Source: AB-137-C09 sp964458185 (GTDB lineage: Bacteria; Pseudomonadota; Zetaproteobacteria; Mariprofundales; Mariprofundaceae). Taken from it: 64,000 nt of DNA. Positions 8,277 to 16,605 of this stretch are shown in pieces. Every line of letters starts with the position of its first letter. Positions within the stretch are counted from its first letter, which is position 1. Location: the NCBI GenBank assembly GCA_964458185.1, contig CAYWFG010000002.1, forward strand, positions 34,484 to 98,483, given 5' to 3'. A program made the translations under genes and the position numbers. The notes below the pieces were generated by a model that was given only the letters and a program-made list of their open reading frames with translations, did not search any database and was not told the DNA's origin.

Positions 8277-9005
8277 TTACATATGTTCTGGTGCTCTTGG
8301 ATTGCCAGGAGCAACAGGCCTTGCACCTGTTAAAAACGCCGCTGCATTTTTGATGTCGTCATCAGTTAAATGATGCGCTACTTTTTGCATCTGTGATTTA
8401 TAATCGTTGGTACGATCACCAGCACGAAATGCAGTCAATTGATGAACAATGTATTGATAACGCTGCCCACCAATAGCTGGGTACATACGTCCTACACTGC
8501 GACCATTAAAACCATGACAACTTTGGCAAGCTGGAACACCATGATCTGGCAAACCATAATGTACGATCTCAGCACCTTTGTATGGCTCTCCAACGTCTAC
8601 ATCATCTTCACGAAGAGCATCTAAATCAGAACCCATAAATGGTGTTTTTAAAGTATAAACAAAAGCAGCTAAATCTCTTTTATCCTGCTCAAGTAAAGAC
8701 TTGGCAATGTCATTCATCACACCCAATGTATTGTCTGTGCGTTTATCCGCAGCAAAGTCTTTCAACTGCTTAAGAATATACGTATCCACCTGATAAGCCA
8801 AACGCGGAGTTCCCATGTCATCGTTACCCAGACCATCTGTACCATGGCAGCTTTGGCATGCAGGTACGTTATCACCTTTGCCCTCTTGGAAAATCTTTCT
8901 TCCGTTATCGGCGTTCCCCATGCCCTCATGTCCCATAGCCGACGCAAGTGCGGGGTAAACAGTTGCCATTGCACATGCGCACAATGCACCCAGCAAATAT
9001 TTCAT
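8277..9005 (-). CDS. Dihaem cytochrome c (cytochrome c4 type)
   Basis: A 242-residue periplasmic electron carrier. The chosen ATG at 9005 has a GGAGGG ribosome site seven bases upstream and starts a signal peptide (MKYLLGALCAC...ASA). Two c-type haem sites, both CQSCHG, lie at C50/C53/H54 and C160/C163/H164. Each is followed by a candidate axial Met (M97, M206) in the usual c4 arrangement, so the protein is a tandem duplication of a class I cytochrome domain. Cytochromes c4 pass electrons to cbb3 or aa3 oxidases, or from iron-oxidation chains. It is cotranscribed with a 45-residue membrane protein and ends in a strong terminator. Confidence 0.9.
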   Translation of the reverse strand: MKYLLGALCACAMATVYPALASAMGHEGMGNADNGRKIFQEGKGDNVPACQSCHGTDGLGNDDMGTPRLAYQVDTYILKQLKDFAADKRTDNTLGVMNDIAKSLLEQDKRDLAAFVYTLKTPFMGSDLDALREDDVDVGEPYKGAEIVHYGLPDHGVPACQSCHGFNGRSVGRMYPAIGGQRYQYIVHQLTAFRAGDRTNDYKSQMQKVAHHLTDDDIKNAAAFLTGARPVAPGNPRAPEHM

Positions 9006-9036
9006 ATAATCCCTCCGTTTGTTTTTCACAAAAAAC

Positions 9037-9174
9037 TCAGCCCTTGTCTTTTTTGTTTGCAGACCAAAACATAAAAAATGCAGTTCCAAACACAGCAGCA
9101 ATAATCACTAGATACATTAAATAAACAGTATCATTCTGAAAGTTAATGGATGCTTCGATAAAGTCTCCGAGCAT
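9037..9174 (-). CDS. 45-residue single-span membrane protein
   Basis: A small ORF beginning MLGDFIEASINFQND. One transmembrane segment runs about residues 18-37 (YLMYLVIIAAVFGTAFFMFW) and is followed by a charged tail SANKKDKG. The start at 9174 has an excellent AGGGGAGG ribosome site, and the gene ends 31 bases before the cytochrome c4 start. Topology and context recall CcoQ-like oxidase accessory peptides, but I do not recognise the family. It could anchor or assist the cytochrome. Size, ribosome site and spacing make it likely to be real. Confidence 0.7.
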   Translation of the reverse strand: MLGDFIEASINFQNDTVYLMYLVIIAAVFGTAFFMFWSANKKDKG

Positions 9175-9323
9175 GAATGCCTCCCCTTTGGTAGGTTAGA
9201 ATACCGTGAAAAATCATGATCAATACAAAGATGAAGATGATGTATTGCAATCTTCACGGGATCTTAATCTTCACTATTAATCAGCAACTCTGCATACCCA
9301 ATATAAAAAGGCAAGCGTAAATC

Positions 9324-9710
9324 TTACTGAATAGACTCCATTAATAATGCACCACTGGTAAACACAAAAAGACGCAAGATAACAAAGACACGCGCTTGCA
9401 TCTGATGCGCCTCTCTTTCAGGTGCTGGCTCGCGCTTCATTTTTTTCCCTGAAAGTATTTGAAGCACATAAACTGCATAGAGACTTAACACAAAGAGCAA
9501 ATGCGCCCAAATAGCAAAAGATAATAGTTCTTTATGGGTCACTAAGCGCAAATACCAATCGTGGGTCGCATACAGATAAACAGGAAACAGCAAATCAAAA
9601 ACCAATAAAACCATCATCATTGCAGCATGAATGCTATGTTGTTTGCGTAAGAGAATCGCCACGAACAACCACACAAAACTAGCAGAAACCAATACAATAG
9701 ATGTTTGCAT
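9324..9710 (-). CDS. Four-helix membrane protein of unknown function
   Basis: A 128-residue hydrophobic protein with about four membrane segments. The ATG at 9710 overlaps the preceding ATPase stop (TGATG), so translational coupling is likely. Histidines lie at helix ends (RKQHSIHAAMMM, THKELL, WAHLLFV) with an Asp in LLVFDLLFP, a layout reminiscent of small haem- or metal-binding membrane proteins such as DUF420, but that comparison is weak. It is the last gene of the apbE-pilT operon. A basic cytoplasmic loop (GKKMKREP) precedes the last helix. Confidence 0.6.
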   Translation of the reverse strand: MQTSIVLVSASFVWLFVAILLRKQHSIHAAMMMVLLVFDLLFPVYLYATHDWYLRLVTHKELLSFAIWAHLLFVLSLYAVYVLQILSGKKMKREPAPEREAHQMQARVFVILRLFVFTSGALLMESIQ

Positions 9711-10822
9711 CAATCTTCTCGCCCCAAACGCATGGCGAAGTCTTCTTTAAAGACAGCGCCTGCCTTGCCTTCTTCGTAGTCAATCTCATCATTTTCAACC
9801 AAGCGTTGCAAATGTTGATCAAACGTCTGACTACCATACAAGGAATGCCCATTTTCCATCGCCTTTGGAATTTCACCCCAGCGATCAGGATCCATAATAA
9901 AGTGGCGAATAACAGAATTGACAATCATAATCTCTTGAGCTGCAACACGCCCCTTCCCTCCTTTGAGAGGAATAAGCTTTTGCACCACAACAGCGCGAAG
10001 ATTTTCTGCCAAGCGTTCTCGAATAGCATCTTGTTCTTCTGCACCAAAAGCAGCCATCAACCGCTGCATCGTACCCACCGCAGTGGTTGCATGCACGGTA
10101 GCCATCACCAAATGACCTGTTTCGGCAGCCTGCAACGCCAATTGAATAACCTCCGCATCACGCGCTTCACCAGCAACAATAATATCAGGTGCTTCACGCA
10201 ATGCATCCATCAAGCCTTGGGTGTAACTCATCACATCTACACCCACTTGCCGTTGACTCACCGTACCCTTGTGCGTTGTGCCGTAGCGAAACTCCATTGG
10301 GTCTTCTAGCGTCACCACATGCACAGGTTTATTGACCACAATATGCTGAAGCATGGCTGCCATCGTCGTTGATTTTCCCGAACCTGTAGCCCCTGCCATC
10401 AGAACAAGCCCATTGTGTGCTTCACAAATTTCATTGATCACAGGTGGTGAGCGCAGCTCTTCAAAGGTCGGAATATCTTTGGGAATTACCCGCGCAACAA
10501 TACCAAAATTATTATTGGTACGCATTACATGAATACGAAAATGTGCTACATCTTCTAATGAGTATTGGTAATCAATATTATTTTGTTCTTCCACATCAAT
10601 TTTCAAAAAAGAAGCTTTCATCATGTGAATAATCATTTCTTTCACTAACGCACGGGACGGGGGTGGAATTTTATCGGGGGAGATACTGATCCATCCACCA
10701 GAAATGCGCATGCGTATACGATCACCCGTCCGCACCAACAAATCGGATGCTTTATGGCGGGTGCAAGCCAACAATAAATCATCAATCAGATGCCAATTAT
10801 CAGCTTTCTTTGATGCTGCCAT
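9710..10822 (-). CDS. PilT/PilU-family ATPase, third paralogue
   Basis: A 370-residue type IV pilus retraction-type ATPase. It has the N-terminal PAS-like domain with HKASDLLVRTGD, a Walker A GATGSGKST (K150), an Asp box VTLEDPMEF, a Walker B DIIVAGEARD with the usual GE(I/M)RD altered to GEARD, and a His box ETGHLVMATVHA. It forms hexamers that depolymerise pili at the cytoplasmic membrane. It is the most divergent of three adjacent paralogues and has its own C-terminal tail. Its start overlaps the PilU-like gene's stop by one base. Whether it acts on the same pilus or a specialised one is not visible. Confidence 0.85.
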   Translation of the reverse strand: MAASKKADNWHLIDDLLLACTRHKASDLLVRTGDRIRMRISGGWISISPDKIPPPSRALVKEMIIHMMKASFLKIDVEEQNNIDYQYSLEDVAHFRIHVMRTNNNFGIVARVIPKDIPTFEELRSPPVINEICEAHNGLVLMAGATGSGKSTTMAAMLQHIVVNKPVHVVTLEDPMEFRYGTTHKGTVSQRQVGVDVMSYTQGLMDALREAPDIIVAGEARDAEVIQLALQAAETGHLVMATVHATTAVGTMQRLMAAFGAEEQDAIRERLAENLRAVVVQKLIPLKGGKGRVAAQEIMIVNSVIRHFIMDPDRWGEIPKAMENGHSLYGSQTFDQHLQRLVENDEIDYEEGKAGAVFKEDFAMRLGRED

Positions 10823-11970
10823 TAAATACTTAGCTCACTGTCACCGATAGCATCAAGTTGATCCATACCATCGCCATCCGAGCTTTCTAGCTTCGCCATT
10901 TTCATTTTAAGACGCAAATCATTGGCTGCATCTGAATTGGCAAGTGCGCTTTCTTCACTAATAAAGCCTTCACGCCATAAACGCAATAAATGCTGGTCAA
11001 ACGTTTGCATGCCATAGTTTTTACCCATTTCCATGGCTTCTTTGATCTCGCCGACTGACCATTTTTCAATCAGATCTGAAATTCGGGCATTATTAACTAA
11101 AATTTCAATGGCGGCTTTGCGCCCACCATCCACCGTTTTAATCAGTCGTTGTGAAATAATGGCTTTTAGGTTCATCGCTAAGCCTAAGCGAACCTGTGCG
11201 TGGGTTTCTTCTGGGAATAAGTTCATAATGCGATCTAATGTTTGATTGGCGTTATTGGCATGCAGCGTTCCTACACACAAATGACCTGTTTCAGCAAACT
11301 CTAGCGCATGCTCCATGGTCTCTTTATCGCGAATTTCGCCCACTAAAATAACATCAGGAGCTTGCCGCAAGGTGTTTTTTAATGCCGCCCTAAAGCTTAC
11401 CGTATCGGTTCCTACTTCGCGCTGGGTAATCACACTCTTTTTATGGCGATGAACAAATTCAATCGGGTCTTCAATGGTGATAATATGACCTTGTTCATTG
11501 CTGTTGCGGTAATCCAACATCGCTGCCATGGATGTAGATTTCCCTGAACTCGTCGCCCCAACCATCAATAACAAACCACGTTTTGCCATGATGATTTCTT
11601 TCATCACATCAGGCAATTGTAATTGATCCATCGTTGGAACTTCGGCAGTGATTTTACGCACTACCATGCCCACATAAGTTCGCTGGCGAAAGATATTGAC
11701 GCGAAAACGCCCCATACCATCGTAAGCCACAGCCAGATTCATTTCCATGGTTTCGGCAAATTCAGCCCGCTGCCGTTCGCTCATGGTAGCATTGGCGAGT
11801 TGTTCGGTTTGTATCCCGTTCAGTGGTGGTTGCTTGAGGGGGACAACCAAACCCTTGATGCGGTATGCAGGGGGTAAACCTTCTGCCACATACAAATCTG
11901 AAGCATCTTGCTTCACCATGACCATGAGTAAACGTCGAATCGATAGTTTTTCTGGCTCTTTTGCGCTCAT
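10822..11970 (-). CDS. pilU: PilU-like pilus retraction ATPase
   Basis: A 382-residue ATPase. N-terminal KQDASDLYVAEGLPP, Walker A GATSSGKS (K144; the usual Gly is Ser), then MLDYRN as in PilU, TIEDPIEFVH, GEIRD and ETGHLCVGTLHA. PilU works with PilT as an accessory retraction motor. The acidic C-terminal tail of about 30 residues (ESSDGDGMDQLDAIGDSE) also fits PilU. It lies 12 bases after pilT and overlaps the next ATPase gene by one base. Confidence 0.82.
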   Translation of the reverse strand: MSAKEPEKLSIRRLLMVMVKQDASDLYVAEGLPPAYRIKGLVVPLKQPPLNGIQTEQLANATMSERQRAEFAETMEMNLAVAYDGMGRFRVNIFRQRTYVGMVVRKITAEVPTMDQLQLPDVMKEIIMAKRGLLLMVGATSSGKSTSMAAMLDYRNSNEQGHIITIEDPIEFVHRHKKSVITQREVGTDTVSFRAALKNTLRQAPDVILVGEIRDKETMEHALEFAETGHLCVGTLHANNANQTLDRIMNLFPEETHAQVRLGLAMNLKAIISQRLIKTVDGGRKAAIEILVNNARISDLIEKWSVGEIKEAMEMGKNYGMQTFDQHLLRLWREGFISEESALANSDAANDLRLKMKMAKLESSDGDGMDQLDAIGDSELSI

Positions 11971-11982
11971 TGGGTGTTGTTC

Positions 11983-13029
11983 CTAACCGTTCATAAACAA
12001 TTTTTTGTTGTTGGCTTTTTCGTAAGCCGCTTCTTCGGTGATTTTGCGTTCAGCGACCAATCGTTTTAAGTTCATGTCTAGCGTTTGCATCCCTTCGCGC
12101 TGACCTGTTTGCATCACCGATACCATTTGAGGAATTTTATTTTCACGAATAAGGTTGCGCACGGCAGGTGTACCAATCATGATTTCATGGGCTGCAATAC
12201 GCCCGTGACCATCGGCTGTTTTTAACAAGGCTTGAGAAATGACGGCCTTGAGTGATTCAGACAACATCGCACGCACCATGCCTTTATCTGCTGAAGAAAA
12301 GACATCAATAATACGGTCAATAGTTTTAGGTGCAGAAGAAGTATGCAGTGTACCAAAAACCATATGCCCTGTTTCAGCGGCAGACAGCGCAAGGGATATG
12401 GTTTCTAAATCACGCATCTCACCCACCAAAATCACATCAGGGTCTTCACGCAACGCAGCTTTAAGTGAATTGGCAAATGATTTGGTATGCGGCCCTAGCT
12501 CTCGTTGAGAAATCAGCGAGCTTTTTGTTTGATGAACAAATTCAATCGGGTCTTCAATGGTCAGAATATGACCTTTTTCATTTTCATTACGGTAATCCAT
12601 CATCGCCGCCAAAGTGGTTGATTTACCTGATCCCGTCGGTCCTGTAACCAAACAAATACCACGCGGAAGCATGGCTAACTTTTTAAAAATTTCAGGGCAA
12701 CGCAGCTTTTCCATACTCAACACTTCGGTCGGGATGTTACGAAAGACGGCACTCAGCCCACGGTTTTGTTTAAAAACATTCACACGAAAACGCGCAATAT
12801 CACCCAATGCAAAGGAGAAATCTAACTCCAACTTTTCTTCAAAGGTTTTTCGTTGGGTATCGTTCATGATGTCATAAACCATGATTTCAACTTCTCGATT
12901 TTCCAGTGCAGGCATTTTAATCCGCGTCATGTCACCATGAATACGAATCATCGGTGGTACACCAGCAGATACATGCAAATCTGATGCATCTTGTTTTACC
13001 ATAAAAGCCAATAACTCAGAAATATCCAT
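11983..13029 (-). CDS. pilT: Type IV pilus retraction ATPase PilT
   Basis: A 348-residue protein of full PilT length. It begins MDISELLAFMVKQDASDLHV, typical of PilT, and has Walker A GPTGSGKST (K136), Asp box TIEDPIEFVH, Walker B DVILVGEMRD and His box ETGHMVFGTLHT. PilT hexamers power twitching and DNA-uptake pilus retraction. The ATG at 13029 overlaps the apbE stop by one base. With comEC at 47-49 kb, retraction for DNA uptake is plausible. Confidence 0.93.
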   Translation of the reverse strand: MDISELLAFMVKQDASDLHVSAGVPPMIRIHGDMTRIKMPALENREVEIMVYDIMNDTQRKTFEEKLELDFSFALGDIARFRVNVFKQNRGLSAVFRNIPTEVLSMEKLRCPEIFKKLAMLPRGICLVTGPTGSGKSTTLAAMMDYRNENEKGHILTIEDPIEFVHQTKSSLISQRELGPHTKSFANSLKAALREDPDVILVGEMRDLETISLALSAAETGHMVFGTLHTSSAPKTIDRIIDVFSSADKGMVRAMLSESLKAVISQALLKTADGHGRIAAHEIMIGTPAVRNLIRENKIPQMVSVMQTGQREGMQTLDMNLKRLVAERKITEEAAYEKANNKKLFMNG

Positions 13030-14117
13030 TATTGTCCGTCCTTTGTTCTGTACCCTTTCTCATCTGCCTTCCGCAGGATAGAGCAACTGGGTTTTAGCTG
13101 CAAGTATTTGCGCATCTTTTTTTCCGCGTAGCATTGCCCTTTTGCATCAATCACCAACGCCATCATCGCTGTTTTTTCTAGTTTGGGTAACAATGAAGAG
13201 CCTGCAACAAAGAGGGCAGTACTCCAAGCGTCTGCCATGGTTGCTGTTGAAGCAACAATCGTTGTGCTTTGTGCCTGCATGGCAGGGTAGCCTGTTTGAG
13301 GATCAAGAATATGATGATAACGACGACCATTCACTGTAAAAAAACGCTCGTAATCACCCGATGTCACCACGCTTTTATCGCCAGATAAAGCAAGTACCCC
13401 AACAATTTTATTGTGATTACGTGGATCACGAATGCCAACCAGCCAAGGTCTTTCCCCATGCATCCCCATCATACGAATGTCACCGCCTGCATTGATCATG
13501 GCATGTTGAATACCGACACGTTTTAAGGCGGTAATAGCTTCATCCAGAGCATAACCTTTGGCTATGCCGCCTAAGTCGATCTTGCAGTATTTATTATTAC
13601 GTTGCCATTGCTGCGCCCCTACACGGTGCAAACAATGGGCTGGCTTGGCAGCCACGATGTTGGCAATTGAGGCTAGCGAAGGTGGCTTGGTGGGTGGCTC
13701 AGGACGAGAAAATCCCCACAATAATGAAAGTGCGCCCAAAGAAGCAGAAAAAGATCCATGGCTTTGCATCGACACCGCCTGAGACGTTTGCAGTAATTGA
13801 TCCACAGGCAAAGGCAAACGCATCGTTTCTTGTGGCACGCCATGATTGAACCGTTTAATAGCATTATCTTTATCGCCATAAATAGTCATGGCTAGCTCAA
13901 TGGTTTGCATTCGATTTGCTGCTTCCACGATGCCTTTTTGTGCAACATCCTCATCAGCAATAATGGTGAATGTAACCATCGTTCCCATAATAAACCGAGT
14001 GTCTTGAACCTCATGAATGCTCTTTTGACAAGCGGACAAAAAAAGAATGACGTGCATCACAGTTATGCCTAAAAGCAACGGTATTGTACGGTGCTGTGAT
14101 GATGTTTTGTGCCGCAT
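13029..14117 (-). CDS. apbE: ApbE-family FAD:protein FMN transferase, lipoprotein
   Basis: A 362-residue protein with a lipoprotein signal (FLSAC, Cys30). The ApbE signatures are GTMVTFTI near residue 44, IDLGGIAKGYALD, MINAGGDIRM and SVVTSGDYERFF, with YHHILDPQTGYP and the Mg-binding TATMADAWSTALF near the C-terminus. ApbE attaches FMN to Thr/Ser of exported or membrane flavoproteins such as Nqr/Rnf subunits. No such target gene is in this window. It heads the pilT operon with a 1-bp overlap, an unusual partnership. Confidence 0.92.
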   Translation of the reverse strand: MRHKTSSQHRTIPLLLGITVMHVILFLSACQKSIHEVQDTRFIMGTMVTFTIIADEDVAQKGIVEAANRMQTIELAMTIYGDKDNAIKRFNHGVPQETMRLPLPVDQLLQTSQAVSMQSHGSFSASLGALSLLWGFSRPEPPTKPPSLASIANIVAAKPAHCLHRVGAQQWQRNNKYCKIDLGGIAKGYALDEAITALKRVGIQHAMINAGGDIRMMGMHGERPWLVGIRDPRNHNKIVGVLALSGDKSVVTSGDYERFFTVNGRRYHHILDPQTGYPAMQAQSTTIVASTATMADAWSTALFVAGSSLLPKLEKTAMMALVIDAKGQCYAEKKMRKYLQLKPSCSILRKADEKGYRTKDGQ

Positions 14118-14238
14118 AATAAAAAATCCTATACTTAAGCTGCTATTTTAGCCATGATTCCGCATCATTAATGAAAAACAACGGATAAAGCCATGATCAC
14201 TTTCAACGCCACGCACGGCAATATAAATTAAAAATACC

Positions 14239-16485
14239 ATGACTAATTCGCATCTACACACGATGTCGTTAACCTGCATTCCTGAAAAAATGCGCAAGTT
14301 TAACATCAAACTGCCACTGACAGATCGTTTTTTAATTGATGTCGCCCGCGTGTTGGAACCAGTCAATTTCAGCAAGGGAACGATCATGTTCCACCAAGGC
14401 GATCCTGCTGATTGTATGTATTTGATTGAAGCTGGCAAGCTAGAGGTTACGGTTACAACTGCTGCCAACACTCAATTGGTCGTTAGCACTTTGGGTGAAG
14501 GCGAATTGGTTGGTGAAATGGCTTTGGTGGTTGATTTACGCCGCAGCGCAACCATTACGGTCTTAGAAGATGTTGAGTTATTGCGTTTATCCAAACATGA
14601 CTTCGACATACTTACCTGCAAACACCCAGCCTTACTCAAAGAATTTGGTGGTTACATCAAACCTCGCTTACAAGGCGATCGTTTGGCAACGATTATCACC
14701 AGTCTTTTTGGGCATATGGAGTTGGAAACTTTTCGTGATTTTTCTGATTGCTTAGAGTGGGTATGCCTTGATGCTGGTGAAACCCTCTTTAATAAAAGTG
14801 ATCATGGCGATTGCATGTATATTGTGGTTAATGGTCGCCTTGGCGTAGTTTCTGGGCATGACTTAAATAATGACGCATTCTTAGGGGAAGTTCGCCCTGG
14901 CGAATCCATTGGTGAATTTTCTGTCTTCACCGAAGAAAAACGAAACTCAACAGTCTTTGCGATTCGAGACAGCAATATTGTTAAACTGTCAGCGAAGAAC
15001 TTTTTTGTATTATCTGAAAAACATCCACGCACGATGTTTTCGATCACCCGCAGTATTATTCAGCGTTACCAACGTGGCAGCAATCCTGATCGTGTAGACC
15101 CCAATAAAAACGGCATGAATATAACCTTGATTTATGTTGGTGATTTGGGTCGAAAGATTCATTTCTCCGACTTGTTGAGCAATAGTTTGATTGAATATGG
15201 TAAAACGCTGCATCTTAATAGCCATCATTTTGATCGTCTCTTTGGTAAAAAAGGCGCAGCTCAAATATCAGCGGAATACGCGGCTGATATTGCGATTATA
15301 TCTTGGCTTAATGACCGTGAAGTTGAAGAAGACTATATCCTCTATGAGGTTGACCCTACCATAACAGAATGGAGCAAACGAAGCATTCGTCAAGCCGACC
15401 GTATTTTGATTATTGCCGATGCTGCCGAGTCCTCTGAATTAAGTGGTGTTGAAAAAATTGTTCAGCGCATTAATCCTCGCGCTCAGCAAGAATTAATACT
15501 GTTGCATCAAGACCTTCCCGCAGGTCATCCCCAAGGAACAGCGGCTTGGCTTGATGCGCGCCATGTAAAAACCCATCATCATTTACGCATCAAAGAAAAA
15601 TCAGATTATAAACGCTTGACTCGCCGTTTAACCTCCAATGGCGCAGGTCTGGTGCTTAGTGGTGGTGGTGCGCGTGGTTTGTCTCATGTGGGCGTGATTC
15701 GTGCTTTAATGGAAGCAGGCATTGAACTTGATTTTATTGGTGGTACCAGCATGGGTGCTTTACTTGGCGCTGTCTTTGCAACGGGTAAAAGCTATGAAGA
15801 AGTGTTAGATTTAGTGCGTAGGCATTCTTCACCAAGGGTGTTGATGGATTACACCTTACCCACAACATCGTTGGTTAAAACTGCAAAAGTTACCAATATT
15901 TTAAAAGAAATGTATGGTGATTTACGTATCGAAGACCTTATGGTTCCATTTTTTTGCATGTCAACCAACTTAACCCGCGCCAAAGCAGTGATTCATCAGC
16001 GTGGCTTATTGTGGGAAGCCGTGCGTGCCAGTATTGCTATTCCTGCAATTTTCTCGCCTTTTTGTGCAGAAGGTGATGTTTTAGTCGATGGTGGGGTGAT
16101 GAATAATTTACCCATTGATGTTATGCATGATATTTCAGAGCAGGGCTTATTGATTGCCGTTAATGCCAGTCCAGAAATGGATATGAATAAAGACTACCGA
16201 TTTTCTGCCAGCTTTTCAGGCTGGAAGGCGCTGATTGATAAACTTAATCCTTTTTCCAAAGGCGAACACGCGCCGCAAATCATGAATATTATGATGCGCA
16301 CGATTGAGGTCAATACCGTTTCGCACCTTGATGAAAGCAGGGCGTTAACCGATATGTTTATTCAACCGCCTATTCATGATTTTAGTATTAAAGATTTTGA
16401 TGCTTATGAGGCAATCATTGAAGTAGGTTATGAAGAAGGTAAAAAAAGTATCGCTGAATGGCAGAAAAACAAGAGGCGAAGGTGA
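14239..16485 (+). CDS. Patatin-like phospholipase with two cyclic-nucleotide-binding domains (NTE-like)
   Basis: A 748-residue protein. cNMP domain 1 (about 30-140) has a near-canonical phosphate cassette GELVGEMALVVDLRRSAT. Domain 2 (about 160-275) has GESIGEFSVFTEEKRNST. A linker of about 170 residues is followed by a patatin domain with oxyanion GGGARG (475-480), nucleophile GTSMG (Ser504) and catalytic Asp617 in VDGG. The layout is that of neuropathy-target-esterase and bacterial NTE-like lysophospholipases. It is probably a membrane-lipid hydrolase gated by cAMP/cGMP or another ligand. No membrane segment is evident. It faces apbE divergently and precedes the pseudokinase. Confidence 0.9.
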   Translation: MTNSHLHTMSLTCIPEKMRKFNIKLPLTDRFLIDVARVLEPVNFSKGTIMFHQGDPADCMYLIEAGKLEVTVTTAANTQLVVSTLGEGELVGEMALVVDLRRSATITVLEDVELLRLSKHDFDILTCKHPALLKEFGGYIKPRLQGDRLATIITSLFGHMELETFRDFSDCLEWVCLDAGETLFNKSDHGDCMYIVVNGRLGVVSGHDLNNDAFLGEVRPGESIGEFSVFTEEKRNSTVFAIRDSNIVKLSAKNFFVLSEKHPRTMFSITRSIIQRYQRGSNPDRVDPNKNGMNITLIYVGDLGRKIHFSDLLSNSLIEYGKTLHLNSHHFDRLFGKKGAAQISAEYAADIAIISWLNDREVEEDYILYEVDPTITEWSKRSIRQADRILIIADAAESSELSGVEKIVQRINPRAQQELILLHQDLPAGHPQGTAAWLDARHVKTHHHLRIKEKSDYKRLTRRLTSNGAGLVLSGGGARGLSHVGVIRALMEAGIELDFIGGTSMGALLGAVFATGKSYEEVLDLVRRHSSPRVLMDYTLPTTSLVKTAKVTNILKEMYGDLRIEDLMVPFFCMSTNLTRAKAVIHQRGLLWEAVRASIAIPAIFSPFCAEGDVLVDGGVMNNLPIDVMHDISEQGLLIAVNASPEMDMNKDYRFSASFSGWKALIDKLNPFSKGEHAPQIMNIMMRTIEVNTVSHLDESRALTDMFIQPPIHDFSIKDFDAYEAIIEVGYEEGKKSIAEWQKNKRRR

Positions 16486-16561
16486 TACTAGCGTATTCAA
16501 AAAACTCTTTCACTTAAGCAAACCTTGCCAAGGAATGTTTTGCTTGCATGATAGAGGGCTT

Positions 16562-16587
16562 AACCATGCAATTGTTTTAGCATGGTT
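16562..16587. other. Hairpin in the leader of the pseudokinase gene
   Basis: AACCATGC (16562-16569) pairs exactly with GCATGGTT (16580-16587) across a 10-base loop. It lies 18 bases before the chosen start. No U-run follows, so it is unlikely to be an intrinsic terminator. It may stabilise or attenuate the messenger between the two genes. Confidence 0.5.
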
Positions 16588-16605
16588 CAATCATGGAGAG
16601 TGAAA

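Noticed and set aside
9701..10309. 202-codon plus-strand open frame opposite the third PilT-like gene
   Set aside because: It is antisense to strongly conserved ATPase motifs and has no recognisable domain or ribosome site.
16562..16587. Intrinsic terminator after the patatin gene
   Set aside because: The stem lacks a following U-run and sits immediately before the next start codon.
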